DNA from: Allomyces macrogynus ATCC 38327
Lineage: Eukaryota > Blastocladiomycota > Blastocladiomycetes > Blastocladiales > Blastocladiaceae
DNA length: 53,676 bases
Direction: 5' to 3'
Assembly (NCBI GenBank): GCA_000151295.1
Contig: GG745336.1
Location: 392,874 to 446,549 of the forward strand
This document shows positions 19,922 through 28,665 of this stretch, one piece after another. The translations under genes were made by a program, and so were the position numbers. A model generated the notes under the pieces. That model was not told the origin of the DNA and did not search any database. It worked only from the letters and a program-made list of their open reading frames with translations. Numbering within the stretch: the first letter of the stretch is position 1; the number at the start of each line of letters is the position of its first letter.

Positions 19922-20503
19922 TTAGCGCCGGCCTGCGGATTCCAGTTTGCACTCACGGGACCCTGCCACGCCGTTGTTGTTGCGAGCGAGACCGACTGCT
20001 GTTTCGAAAGCCCCGGGCATCTCGACCAAAGCCGTGGGGGGTGCCTCGACCATTTGACGAGCCAGAATCGGTGGAAGGGTCGTGTCCTGCTTCACGAGTT
20101 CGCCCGCGCCCTTCAACACCAGCGCCTTCTCAGGGTCAGACTCTGTCGTCGCGTCGATGTCGAGTTTTGGCCGGTCGTCCGTCACTTGCATGTCGTCGGG
20201 TGGAGGGTACTGGAGTTCAGTATTGGGGTTGGTAGAGGGGCTTTCTGGTTCGTCCACGTCCATACCGTATTCGTCTCGACCCCGACGATGTAAAAACTCA
20301 TTGAGCTCTTTCAGAAGGCCCTTGTACGACCGTGCCCTGATGTGTTTCCCCGCAGGCCCTGGCCCCCCAGAGACGGTGAAAGTAAAGGGATCCACACGTG
20401 AAAATATATCACCGTTTTCCTCGAAAATCTTATCAATAAGGTACTGTGTCTGTGCAGTGCCAGTTTTTGTAGCCCGCTTTTTTACGCCCCCTGCTTTGAC
20501 CAT
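19922..20503 (-). CDS. Unknown basic/acidic two-part protein of the morphogenesis block
   Basis: 193 residues. A Lys/Arg/Thr-rich start (MVKAGGVKKRATKTG) precedes a compact segment with YLIDKIFEENGDIFSRVDPF and SYKGLLKELNEFLHRRGRDE. An acidic, Pro-rich linker follows (YGMDVDEPESPSTNPNTELQ). No family recognised. The compact part has the feel of a small helical domain. It lies second in the leftward block and its stop is 13 bp from the next start. Confidence 0.65.
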   Translation of the reverse strand: MVKAGGVKKRATKTGTAQTQYLIDKIFEENGDIFSRVDPFTFTVSGGPGPAGKHIRARSYKGLLKELNEFLHRRGRDEYGMDVDEPESPSTNPNTELQYPPPDDMQVTDDRPKLDIDATTESDPEKALVLKGAGELVKQDTTLPPILARQMVEAPPTALVEMPGAFETAVGLARNNNGVAGSRECKLESAGRR

Positions 20504-20564
20504 GGTGTGTGGTTATATGTGCGCCACAAAATAAAACAACTTAATACAACTTAGTACAACATAA
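20504..20564. promoter_or_regulatory. AT-rich spacer between two leftward viral genes
   Basis: Short spacer upstream of the 20503 start. On the coding strand it reads GTTGTTTTATTTTGTGG...CATATAACC before the ATG, a plausible promoter. Nothing else is seen. Confidence 0.4.
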
Positions 20565-20825
20565 CTACAGCCAGAGACTGTCCAATAACTCGCGGTCGCG
20601 TGCCAGTTCGCGAGTTTTCAACTTTGCGCGCATCCGGTCCCGGATTTTGGCTGCACGGTCTTGGTCGGTCGTGTCCTTCAACAAACGGTATCGTTTGAGG
20701 ACCTTAGTACGAGCGCCAATAAAATTGTCGAGAAACTCTTGCTTAGCGTCGTCGTCATCCAGTGCATAGAATGACTGCGGCGCGCCCACCTCCTTGGCAA
20801 GTTCGTCGAGTGTTTGGTAGAGCAT
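20565..20825 (-). CDS. Small highly charged helical protein
   Basis: 86 residues, almost entirely helical. An acidic first half (YALDDDDAKQEFLDNFIG) and a strongly basic second half (AAKIRDRMRAKLKTRELARD) end in LLDSLWL. No family recognised. It is first in the leftward morphogenesis block and starts 22 bp from the divergent fibre gene. Start context AATAAATGC. Confidence 0.65.
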   Translation of the reverse strand: MLYQTLDELAKEVGAPQSFYALDDDDAKQEFLDNFIGARTKVLKRYRLLKDTTDQDRAAKIRDRMRAKLKTRELARDRELLDSLWL

Positions 20826-20847
20826 TTATTTTATGGCCAGATAATAA
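20826..20847. promoter_or_regulatory. 22-bp divergent promoter region
   Basis: Only TTATTTTATGGCCAGATAAT plus AA separates the two outward-facing ATGs at 20825 (-) and 20848 (+). It is roughly symmetrical (TTATT...AATAA), so both starts read TAAATG. Control elements must lie inside the neighbouring genes or be this short AT-rich core. Confidence 0.6.
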
Positions 20848-23049
20848 ATGAACAGCAATCTCAACCTGTTTGGTCTCTCAGGGGACAGCCAGTATGCAAC
20901 CGACGCGGAGTTGGCTGCGGCTATCTCCAGTGTCGTCGCGGGAACGTCGTCCACAACTGCAACGCCGCCCATCACCGTAACAAGCGGGAACGTGAATTTG
21001 GCGTACGACACGGTAACATTCGCTGTGAATGCGTCCAACCAACTTACGGTCAAGGATTCCGGGATTCCCGACGCAAAGATTTCGGCTGTGAACGGCTCCA
21101 AGTTGGTGGACAATACCGTCACCAGTGCAAAGATTGTTAGCGTCGACGCTGCCAAAGTCTCGAGCGGCACCTTGAGTCTCAGCGTGATGCCCACAATCCC
21201 ATCAACAAATGTGAGCGGGAGTTTCGCTGATGCCCAGTTGACTTCGCTTGCAACGAGCAAGCTTGTCGGCCAGGTCACCAGTGCACAAGTTGCGGGACTC
21301 GATGCGTCCAAACTGACCGGTACCGTGGCGCTGACGGTGTTGCCTTCGATTCCCAGCACGAAAGTCACTGGTTCGTTCGACGACACACAGTTGACCTCGC
21401 TCGCGACAACCAAGCTCGTTGGTCAGGTCACGAACACTCAAATCACAGGGCTCGACGCAGCGAAATTAACTGGCACTATTTCAACGACCGTCCTGCCTTC
21501 GATTCCCAGCACGAAAGTCACTGGTTCGTTCGACGACACACAACTGACTTCACTTGCGACGAGCAAGCTCGTTGGCCAGGTCGTGAATACCCAAATCGCA
21601 GGGCTCGACGCGGCAAAGCTGACAGGGAGTGTGGCGCTGGCGGCACTACCGAGTATTCCCACGACTTTGCTCACAGGCACAATCGCCGATGCCAGCATTT
21701 CCGGTCTGAGCGCGTCGAAATTGACGGGTCAAGTTGTCGACACTCAGCTCGCTGGGTTAAGCGCGTCAAAGCTGACGGGAACAGTGTCTCAGTCTTTGCT
21801 CGGGCTGGGTCAACAATTCTCGTTCAGCAACACTACTGATGCAACGAGTTCGACGGTGGGAGCATTGACTGTGGCTGGTGGTGTTGGCGTGGCGAAATCT
21901 GCGTACGTTGGCGGGAATGTTGTGGTAACAGGGAATGTCACGGCCGCAACAGCGTCGGCTGGTCAACATCTCACGACGCTCAACCAAGTCAATAGCTTGA
22001 TTTCGACAGCCACAACAGGGATGGTCACCAACACGGCACCCGTGAGTCTGTTGTCGACCACTGATTCATCCAGTTCAACGACGGGTGCGTTGACGGTTGC
22101 AGGGGGTGTTGGCGTTGCAAAAGCCTTGAGCGTTGGATCCACAGGGACGTTTGCGGGTCAGGTCACGCTCAGCACGACGCTCAGCACTACGTCCAAGTCG
22201 ACTGGAGCGCTCGTCGTCCCGAACGGTGGCATCGGTTGTAATTGGATCACGTCAACTGGTGCATACGTCTTTAATTCTGGCAATGCCTCGCTTACACTCA
22301 AATGCAATGAAGGCGGCGGCACAAACGGCGTGGCATACATTGATATCATGTCCGACAGTGTGAAGAAATTCAACATTGCGTTCAACACGAATGCGTCGTA
22401 CGGCTACGGCGAGGTAGGTACAGCGAGTTCAGCTGGGATTCAGCTTGCAACAACGGGCAACGTGGCCGTGGGAGTGGCTCCGAATGTGTCGGGTGCGAAA
22501 CTTCAGGTCGCAGGGAATATCAGTTGTAGCGACGCAACACTTGCAACCCATGCATGCACGTACGGTCAACTCCAAGCGGCAGCCCTACCCCCAACTGTTC
22601 GGTACGGTCAGCTCATGTTTAACAGCACATCTCCCATTGCGTTCAGTTCTATGAGCAATGTCAAACTTAGCGGATCGTATTCTCAGGCCGTCGTTGTCAA
22701 CACAACGTCCCCTGCTGGAGCGTTTATTTCATCGGGCACCAATGGCGTATTCAGTGTTGCCCAGTCTGGGTGGTACAGCGCAAGCATGTGGAGTTGGTAC
22801 ACGTCGACCCCGTCTGCGGAACACACTGCAACAGTTTCCCTGTATGATTACACGTCCAGCACGACAGCTTTAACTGGAAATCTTGGGTTATACTCGTCCG
22901 TGATGGTCAAAAGTGCAAATCCGCAAATGTCGGCGTCTGCTTTTGTCTACCTCGATAGCACTAAGCAGTATTGCATGATGTGGATGTGCGACGTGGCCAT
23001 CTCAGCCGTCAATGTCCATACGACGCTCAACTTGTTCCTGCTGCGTTGA
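20848..23049 (+). CDS. Fibre/tail-fibre-like receptor-binding protein
   Basis: 733 residues. The N-terminal 100 residues are low-complexity Ser/Thr/Val. A shaft follows with three 51-residue repeats (153 bp each, 21187-21645) and a partial fourth. The unit includes IPSTKVTGSFDDTQLTSLAT and a QVxxxQxxGLDAxKLTG end, a pattern typical of trimeric beta-fibres. Two copies of GALTVAGGVGVAKS/A follow (near 21860 and 22083), a motif seen in phage tail fibres and giant-virus fibre proteins. The last 140 residues resemble a C1q/TNF-like beta-sandwich knob (SGTNGVFSVAQSGWYSASMW). It probably projects from the vertices and binds the host surface. It is transcribed opposite to the capsid genes. Confidence 0.8.
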   Translation: MNSNLNLFGLSGDSQYATDAELAAAISSVVAGTSSTTATPPITVTSGNVNLAYDTVTFAVNASNQLTVKDSGIPDAKISAVNGSKLVDNTVTSAKIVSVDAAKVSSGTLSLSVMPTIPSTNVSGSFADAQLTSLATSKLVGQVTSAQVAGLDASKLTGTVALTVLPSIPSTKVTGSFDDTQLTSLATTKLVGQVTNTQITGLDAAKLTGTISTTVLPSIPSTKVTGSFDDTQLTSLATSKLVGQVVNTQIAGLDAAKLTGSVALAALPSIPTTLLTGTIADASISGLSASKLTGQVVDTQLAGLSASKLTGTVSQSLLGLGQQFSFSNTTDATSSTVGALTVAGGVGVAKSAYVGGNVVVTGNVTAATASAGQHLTTLNQVNSLISTATTGMVTNTAPVSLLSTTDSSSSTTGALTVAGGVGVAKALSVGSTGTFAGQVTLSTTLSTTSKSTGALVVPNGGIGCNWITSTGAYVFNSGNASLTLKCNEGGGTNGVAYIDIMSDSVKKFNIAFNTNASYGYGEVGTASSAGIQLATTGNVAVGVAPNVSGAKLQVAGNISCSDATLATHACTYGQLQAAALPPTVRYGQLMFNSTSPIAFSSMSNVKLSGSYSQAVVVNTTSPAGAFISSGTNGVFSVAQSGWYSASMWSWYTSTPSAEHTATVSLYDYTSSTTALTGNLGLYSSVMVKSANPQMSASAFVYLDSTKQYCMMWMCDVAISAVNVHTTLNLFLLR
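21187..21645 (+). repeat. 153-bp coding tandem repeat, three units
   Basis: Units at 21187-21339, 21340-21492 and 21493-21645 encode 51-residue fibre-shaft repeats. A fourth, diverged unit starts at 21646. Units 2 and 3 are nearly identical over their first 50 bases (CCTTCGATTCCCAGCACGAA), suggesting recent expansion or homogenisation. Confidence 0.9.
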
Positions 23050-24187
23050 GGCTCCTGATTCGCTCTGAGCGTCGCAAAACCTGTTCTCCAGGGACCATGA
23101 CAATGTTTGTCGTGCCACGCACTCGGGTTGAGGGATTCACAGCGGGTTTCTTTGGGCGCTCGTAAGTCTCGACCGATGAAATAACTTGCAAGTCCGAGGC
23201 GTTGTAATATCGCGGCATGTCAGAAATCCGGTAACTTGGCGAGCTAATCCCTGTGCCTTTGCGTCGATGAGTAATCGTGTGGAGCGTGTCGCTGTATGTC
23301 GGCTTCGATTTCGACTCCAACGGGTTCTTATTCGGGATTCGATACCGGACTCGCGTGCCAATTTTCAACAGTGTGTCGTGGATAACGTCGTCGTTTCGCG
23401 TGTGCTTCTTCTTCAAGTCTTCGAGCACAGCTTTCGATTCACTCTTGGGCATGTCATGAACTTCATCTGGCGTGCGGTTTGCAAGGGGCTTTCGTGGCAA
23501 ATTATTCAAGGACTCTTCAACTTGGGGGAGAAACTTGGGCCAGTCGCGATGGCCTTGGGCGAGGTACATTGTGAGGTACCGGCGGACTTGTCCGTTCAAA
23601 CTTTCGACTTGACCTTGGCCCATGGGCACATGGGGTTTGCCATTGACAGCACGTACGTTGGGGTCTTTGCGTATCAACTGAAATTCCTTGCCGTTATCCA
23701 TGTGCACGACCGGATTTGATGCAAAGCCCTTGGTTGACGAGATATCTTTCCATGCAATGTAAACAGCGTCCTGGTTCTTTGTACGGAGCGGGCGGAGACA
23801 CAACTTGCGAGACCCAACATCGACGACGTTCATAACGTATCTGTACCGGTCCCACGTCCTACTCTCGCCCATATCAATCAGGTCGCACTGGTAAACGCGT
23901 TGTGTGGATGTCACAGTGATGCGCCTAATATCACGTTTGGGCGGCGGACGTTTGAACTTTTGCCAGAGCTCCTGGGCAGACAGCCACACGTTGACTTGGT
24001 TGCGGTAAATATGTGGCAAGGTAGACGGTGCCTCACGTTGAACTGCTTCGTACAAGCTACGGTAGCTTGCTCCTGGGTATTTTTCATAGTACAACCGCTT
24101 AAGAAATGCCTCTTGGGGGCCTGACAATGGCTGGCGATTTGGATAAGTGCTCCAATCGGGCTCTTTATTCTTTACTGTTTTCTTCAT
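23027..24187 (-). CDS. rve-family DDE integrase (Polinton/retroviral type)
   Basis: 386 residues from the ATG at 24187 (context TTATAATG). It joins the linear element to host DNA and makes a short target duplication. An N-terminal helical region resembles a zinc-binding/HTH module but has no clear HHCC. The catalytic core has QCDLIDM (Asp near 102), VVHMDNGKEFQ (Asp 164) and GQVESLNGQ (Glu 195). The C-terminal part has a chromodomain-like stretch (IGTRVRYRIPNKNP, then YRISDMPRYYNASDLQVI). All three acidic residues are present, so it looks active. Its stop lies inside the 3' end of the convergent fibre gene (23 bp overlap). Confidence 0.93.
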   Translation of the reverse strand: MKKTVKNKEPDWSTYPNRQPLSGPQEAFLKRLYYEKYPGASYRSLYEAVQREAPSTLPHIYRNQVNVWLSAQELWQKFKRPPPKRDIRRITVTSTQRVYQCDLIDMGESRTWDRYRYVMNVVDVGSRKLCLRPLRTKNQDAVYIAWKDISSTKGFASNPVVHMDNGKEFQLIRKDPNVRAVNGKPHVPMGQGQVESLNGQVRRYLTMYLAQGHRDWPKFLPQVEESLNNLPRKPLANRTPDEVHDMPKSESKAVLEDLKKKHTRNDDVIHDTLLKIGTRVRYRIPNKNPLESKSKPTYSDTLHTITHRRKGTGISSPSYRISDMPRYYNASDLQVISSVETYERPKKPAVNPSTRVRGTTNIVMVPGEQVLRRSERIRSLNAAGTS

Positions 24188-24207
24188 TATAACTATGCAA
24201 AACAAAA

Positions 24208-24930
24208 TCATTCGTCTTGGTCCTCTTGAAGACGGTAGTAGTAGTCGGCAACGGTTGTCCCATGGCCACGACCATGGAATTTCGCTGTCAGCTCTACAAA
24301 TGAAATTTCCCCAGTTTGGTAGTGCAGTGTTTCGCGCGTGGTGTGTGCTTTGCGGAAATCCGTGACGGTTGCACTGTTGAGCTCCTTGATTTTCTTGACT
24401 GTCTTGTTGATGAGTTCAGAATATCTGCGTCGACTCTGCTCCTCGTTGCCATCCACCACCAGGTTGTGGAACACAAACGCCTGCCCTGCTGCTGCACGTT
24501 CGGAGACGTTGGCCAGAATCTGTTCCTTGAATGGCGACTCAATCTCAATGTCAATGACGTATTTGCCGCGGTTCTTGTCCTTCTCGCTCATCACCCGATT
24601 GCCGCAAACGAAGAGTTTGTCGTCACGCATCTCCAAGTACGGGAACTCGTCGTGGGGCGCTGTCTGCAGAAAGACAGGGTCGCAACGCAAACCAGTGGCG
24701 GCGCTCAGGAAAATACCCAGCATCCCGTCTTTCAGGGGCTGCACAGGGACAGTCGCTGCCCAAGTCTTGCACTGGTCTACCGAGACAACCAGCGCTTCGT
24801 TTGCTTTCTCGACTTTGCGAATCAGCTCCTTGGTCCGTTTGCGGGCGTGGCATTCTTCATGCAGTTTTACAATGTCGACGTTCGAGAATCGCTGGCCGGA
24901 CAGTTTCACCAAGTTTAGAGCGGCAGCCAT
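24208..24930 (-). CDS. Tyrosine-recombinase-like protein
   Basis: 240 residues from the ATG at 24930. It carries the full catalytic set of the tyrosine recombinase family with correct spacing: SAATGLRCDP (Arg 82), a lysine-bearing hairpin (VMSEKDKNRGKY), HTTR (His 196, Arg 199), RGH (His 223, 24 after Arg 199) and DYYY, with Tyr 232 exactly nine after His 223, as in XerD/phage integrases. The N-terminal 60 residues would be a shortened core-binding domain. It may resolve or circularise replication products, or integrate at specific sites. The stop is 20 bp before the integrase start on the same strand, suggesting co-expression. The family call rests on motif spacing seen by eye. Confidence 0.8.
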   Translation of the reverse strand: MAAALNLVKLSGQRFSNVDIVKLHEECHARKRTKELIRKVEKANEALVVSVDQCKTWAATVPVQPLKDGMLGIFLSAATGLRCDPVFLQTAPHDEFPYLEMRDDKLFVCGNRVMSEKDKNRGKYVIDIEIESPFKEQILANVSERAAAGQAFVFHNLVVDGNEEQSRRRYSELINKTVKKIKELNSATVTDFRKAHTTRETLHYQTGEISFVELTAKFHGRGHGTTVADYYYRLQEDQDE

Positions 24931-24939
24931 GTCCTTCAA

Positions 24940-25404
24940 TTACTTGGTCGTCATCTTGTCGAACAGCTCGCCCGACTGTGAGACCACGTCAAGTCCCTTA
25001 CAGCCGGTCAGCGAACAGACATTGCCCTGGAAACCCTTTGCCAGGCGCAGGCGCTGGTCCTTGGTATTGGCCGAATCGTCTGAGTTGTTCTTTGCAGCGA
25101 CATACGTGTCCAGCAGCGGACGAAGCACGAATTCTGGGAGAGCCGGCTCAGTTGGCTCAGCTGCTGGTTCGGGAGTTTCCTCGGGTTCTTCATCTTGTAC
25201 GTCGACTTCCATGGGCTCTGCAGTGACGACTTCTGGCTCTGGTTCGGGGGCAGTGTTCCGGGCGAAAGTGGCACGGAACTGGTTCGCGAAATCTGCTGCT
25301 GTGGCCGCATCACGTTCAATCTTGGCCAAACGCGAGAGGACTTGCTCTTCGAATGCTACCTGACGGTTGACCAGTTGGATGAGAAGGAGCTCGGTGTTGT
25401 TCAT
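24940..25404 (-). CDS. Acidic coiled-coil protein of unknown function
   Basis: 154 residues from the ATG at 25404. The frame extends upstream to 25539, but through sequence that overlaps the divergent gene. A short coiled coil (LLLIQLVNRQVAFEEQVLSR) is followed by a very acidic Pro/Glu linker (residues about 50-85) and a compact C-terminus (LPEFVLRPLLDTYVAAKNNS). No family recognised. Its stop is nine bases before the recombinase-like gene, so the two are probably one transcription unit. Confidence 0.7.
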   Translation of the reverse strand: MNNTELLLIQLVNRQVAFEEQVLSRLAKIERDAATAADFANQFRATFARNTAPEPEPEVVTAEPMEVDVQDEEPEETPEPAAEPTEPALPEFVLRPLLDTYVAAKNNSDDSANTKDQRLRLAKGFQGNVCSLTGCKGLDVVSQSGELFDKMTTK

Positions 25405-25508
25405 GTTGGTTTGTTGTGCCCTACTTTGTGCCCTACAATGGGGGCAGATAAAATATTTATGCCATAACGCGTTTATCGTTAAGACACTTTTTTCTCGCCA
25501 ACTGGTAA
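25405..25508. promoter_or_regulatory. Divergent promoter region of the provirus
   Basis: 104 bp between outward-facing genes. It contains the AT-rich stretch ATAAAATATTTATGCCATAA at about 25448-25467, the most AT-rich point nearby and a likely shared core promoter. Confidence 0.5.
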
Positions 25509-25988
25509 ATGCTCTCTCTTGAAGAATCTGCTTTGACAACTTTCTGCGACAAAGTCAGCGACAAGCGGGTGTTTGATCCCGAATCTGTCAAGAACTTTAC
25601 GCTGGACAGCGTCAAAGAGTTTCTCAGCGACTCGGACTTTGACGAGCTGAGCTACCGGTTTGCGAAAAACGTTCGTGCGTTGGGTGCTCGTGTCGTTATT
25701 GCCGAGCGACTTCTTGGCCGTAAATTTAAAACCACACCATTCAATTATTTCTCCCACAACCAGACATTGAGCGCCATGATTGATGAGCGGGCTCTGAAAA
25801 CGACCAGCGTTGACGTCCGAAAGGTGATGGCCGAGTTTGGTTTGCAAAGCTACGACGAGCAGTGGATTGATATCCTGGTTGAACACGAAGAAGTTCTACG
25901 GACGCACGCCATGAAAAAACTGGGGGTCGCCTGCTCCAAACCGTTGCCCAAGAAAACTGAAGCAAATGCTGAAAGTGGTTCTGAGTGA
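25509..25988 (+). CDS. Unknown helical protein upstream of the replication gene
   Basis: 159 residues, start context GGTAAATGC. Mostly helical (DSVKEFLSDSDFDELSYRFA, VRALGARVVIAERLLGRKF), with a Lys/Glu-rich tail. It resembles small DNA-binding or regulatory proteins only in composition. No family recognised. It is read in the same direction as the polymerase-helicase gene, 374 bp upstream of it. Confidence 0.7.
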   Translation: MLSLEESALTTFCDKVSDKRVFDPESVKNFTLDSVKEFLSDSDFDELSYRFAKNVRALGARVVIAERLLGRKFKTTPFNYFSHNQTLSAMIDERALKTTSVDVRKVMAEFGLQSYDEQWIDILVEHEEVLRTHAMKKLGVACSKPLPKKTEANAESGSE

Positions 25989-26362
25989 AGTTTGGAGGCA
26001 CAGTTTGAGGATGGCGGCTGTGGCTCAGCGGTGGGGTTTTTTTGCGAAAAAAGTCGTTGTTTTGGAGGCTGCTGCTGTGCCACTCTCGTCCGACGCTTTG
26101 CAAAGTCGAGTTCAGCAGGCTGTGACTATCGTTAAACAGCCCATTTTCTCAGGGTCTTTCGGCCGCCCACTTCCATGAGCCCGTCTGTGCTTCACCATTA
26201 CAGAACACGCACAACGATATTTGCCACGAGCATATTAGCCGTGTTGCGCCCCCGGTTCTGGACAGCATTGGCGCGTTCCTTGCTCCAACACCACCAACCC
26301 ACTTTCCCAAACGCGTTTGAGACGCACTCGACAATTTATTTTCTCGCTCAAGTATAATCAGA
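25989..26362. other. Spacer before the replication gene, with a poly-T/poly-A hairpin
   Basis: No supported gene. Only a 70-codon frame without coding character is present. TTTTTTTGCGAAAAAA at about 26038-26053 forms a perfect short hairpin. AGTATAATCAGA immediately precedes the ATG at 26363 and looks like the viral promoter core. Confidence 0.5.
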
Positions 26363-28665
26363 ATGAACACTGCCAAGATTGCCGCCACGCTCGCCAACAT
26401 CGAAACGCAGTTTGAAGACGGCCGTCGTGTTGTCCTGCACGAGTTCATCTCGGTGCAAAAGGCCTTGGAACTTCTCGAGCGCTACTCTGGGATTGACCGC
26501 GAAGAGAAACGCCAGTTCAAGACGCAGTACATGGCGCGCTACTCCAAGGACTCTGGCAAAGAAACTGTTTATGAGCACAAGACCACGCTGCGGAATGTCG
26601 GCGAGAAGAAATTCGGACGCCTGTACCCGACGAGCAAGTCACTGCAGAACATGTCCAAGGAAACGTTCCGTAACCCACTCACGCACGGCGTGCTCCAAGA
26701 TCTCGACATGGTTGGGGCTGCGCCATCAATCCTGCGCGGCGTTCTCGCGCATTACAACAAGCAGTCGACAGCACTCGACCTTTACGTCTCGGACCGGCCT
26801 GCTGCTTTGGGTCGATACAAGGTGGACAAGACCAAGTTCCTGGCTGTGCTCTTTAACGAGTTCCCGACCTACGCGCTCCACCCGGAATTGGTGGAGATGC
26901 GCCGCGTCCTTTACGACGAGGTCGCGCCGCGCGTCCAGCGTGAATTCCCAGACATTGTCAAGTTCTGCAAGACGCGGGGCGGCGGGGCGGTCAACAAGGG
27001 GTCGCTGTTGTCGAATCTGTTCAACGCCGTCGAGTCGGTCATTCTCATGAAAGCAGTGGACTACTGCCGCGCTCATGATGTTGTGCCGTCGGTGCTCATG
27101 TTCGACGGTCTCATGGTGAAGCGGGACCCTGAGCGTGTTACCGAACGGTTCCTGGCTGGCCTGCACGCGTTTACGATCCAAGAGACGGGCTTTGACGTCG
27201 CATGGGCCGAGAAACCGATTCCCGCTGGTACAGGGGCCAAGTCGTCGTTACCGAACTTCTGCGAGGACCCTCTGAAATTTGCAGCTGATCAAATCGACAA
27301 GTGCGATGGGGTTTACAAGGACCGCCTGGCAATGAAGGTCTTTGAGCACATGGTCTCGCGCAAGTCAGAGGAAGACCAGGAGTCGTGGATGGCTGCTCTC
27401 ATTGCGTATCTCGGCGAGTTCGCGCGCAAGGACCTGAAAGTCGCAGGCCACTATTACTTCCGTCGCACAACGAGTGACCCCTGGGAGCTGAACACTGCGG
27501 GTGAAGTTATCGACGCTGTATTCAGCAAGCCGCTCGTCAAGTTGTTTCCCCAAGTCAAGGGGCGAATCTTCGACTTGCACGCAGAAAAATGGGGTCCGAG
27601 TCGCGACAACGGTCTCATTATTGAACACTTTAACGCATTTCCGGGGTTCAAGGCCAAGAAGCTTGATCGTAAAGTCGACGAGTCGGAAATCAAGCTGTAT
27701 CTCGACTACCTGTTGCATGTCTGTGCGCGTGGACGGGAGCCCGAGTACACTCACATCCTCAAGTGGATCCAAGCGCTGCTCACGACGGGCAAGGCAAATG
27801 GTGTCATGCTGATTTTTTCACGGCCTCGAGGGTGCGGAAAAGGCATGTTCTACACGCTGTTGTGCAAGTACGTGCTCGCGACGACAACTGCATCACGCTC
27901 AACGACCTTGGCGAGCTTCATGAACGGCAGTTCAATGTGCACATCGAAGACAAGCTCCTCGTGCTTGTTGACGAAATCTCGAGGCTTCAAGGCTCAGCGC
28001 GCGCAATTTTCGAAAAGCTCAAGAACGCGCTCACGGACGAGCACTCGGTCATCAACCAAAAGTATACGCGCGTGTACAAGACGAGGAACGTCAACAACTG
28101 GATGGGCGCGACCAACAATCCTGACGCTGTTCCGCTGACCAAGACGGGTCGTCGCTGCTTCGTGAACGAAATCTCGAACCTGTTCCGCAACAACGCCGAG
28201 TACTTTGAAAAGCTCGACGCCTTTGTCAAGGCCAACGCGGATGCCATCTTCACGTACCTGGTCGACCTGGACCTGTCGCACATTCGTCTGCAGGACTTTC
28301 CGCGGAATGAGGACCGCGACGCCATGGTTGAGGCCAGCATTGATCCGGTTCGCGCCTTTTTCAACGAGATCATTGACTATTCCGGTTTTCCGGTTGGGCT
28401 CATGGGTGGCGGTAGCGTGGAAACCAAGTCAGAGCTTGATGTACAGGCCATTTACGACATGTACATTGAGTACGTGCGGAAGCGCTTCCCTGGCGGCGAA
28501 GTTAAGTCGATGAATGGCCTGTCGCGCGATCTGAACAAGGCATTCCGCCCTGACGATGAATCGAAGCGGCTCTTCGAGTCGAAACGCCAACAAGTTTGCG
28601 GGCGCCGTGTTGTGCTGTATGTCTACAAGGGTCCCTCTGTGATGGACGGCATGGACGAGTCGTAA
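26363..28665 (+). pseudogene. Transposon-virophage polymerase (TV-Pol) fused to SF3 helicase, frameshifted
   Basis: Replication protein. The N-terminal half carries the TV-Pol pattern, a family-A-like DNA polymerase known from virophages and PLVs: KFGRLYPTSKSLQN, motif A LQDLDMVGAAPSIL (Asp near 115), a Lys-rich helix (VDKTKFLAVLFNEF), GGGAVNKGSLLSNLFNAVES and motif C VLMFDGLMV (Asp near 248). The C-terminal half is a superfamily 3 helicase, with Walker A FSRPRGCGKGMF (about 27818-27850), Walker B KLLVLVDEIS and sensor MGATNNPDA. Between Walker A and Walker B, around 27875-27890, the frame changes by one base loss (or two gained). The first frame runs on to 28138, and the second frame, open from 27763, continues to the TAA at 28663-28665. 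I see no slippery heptamer, so a lesion or read error is likelier than programmed frameshifting. Confidence 0.88.

Noticed and set aside
19909..19956. GTG start at 19956 giving an overlapping, longer Q/N-rich protein
   Set aside because: Eukaryotic viral genes start with ATG. The ATG at 19908 follows the previous stop by 13 bp and is more likely.
26038..26053. TTTTTTTGCGAAAAAA hairpin as a bacterial-type terminator
   Set aside because: The context is a eukaryotic virus, and the stem is pure A/T without a GC stem and U-tract. Kept only as a note in the spacer.
27800..27900. Programmed -1 ribosomal frameshift in the polymerase-helicase gene
   Set aside because: No X XXY YYZ slippery heptamer in the right phase between the Walker A and Walker B segments, and no obvious pseudoknot. 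A plain indel is simpler.
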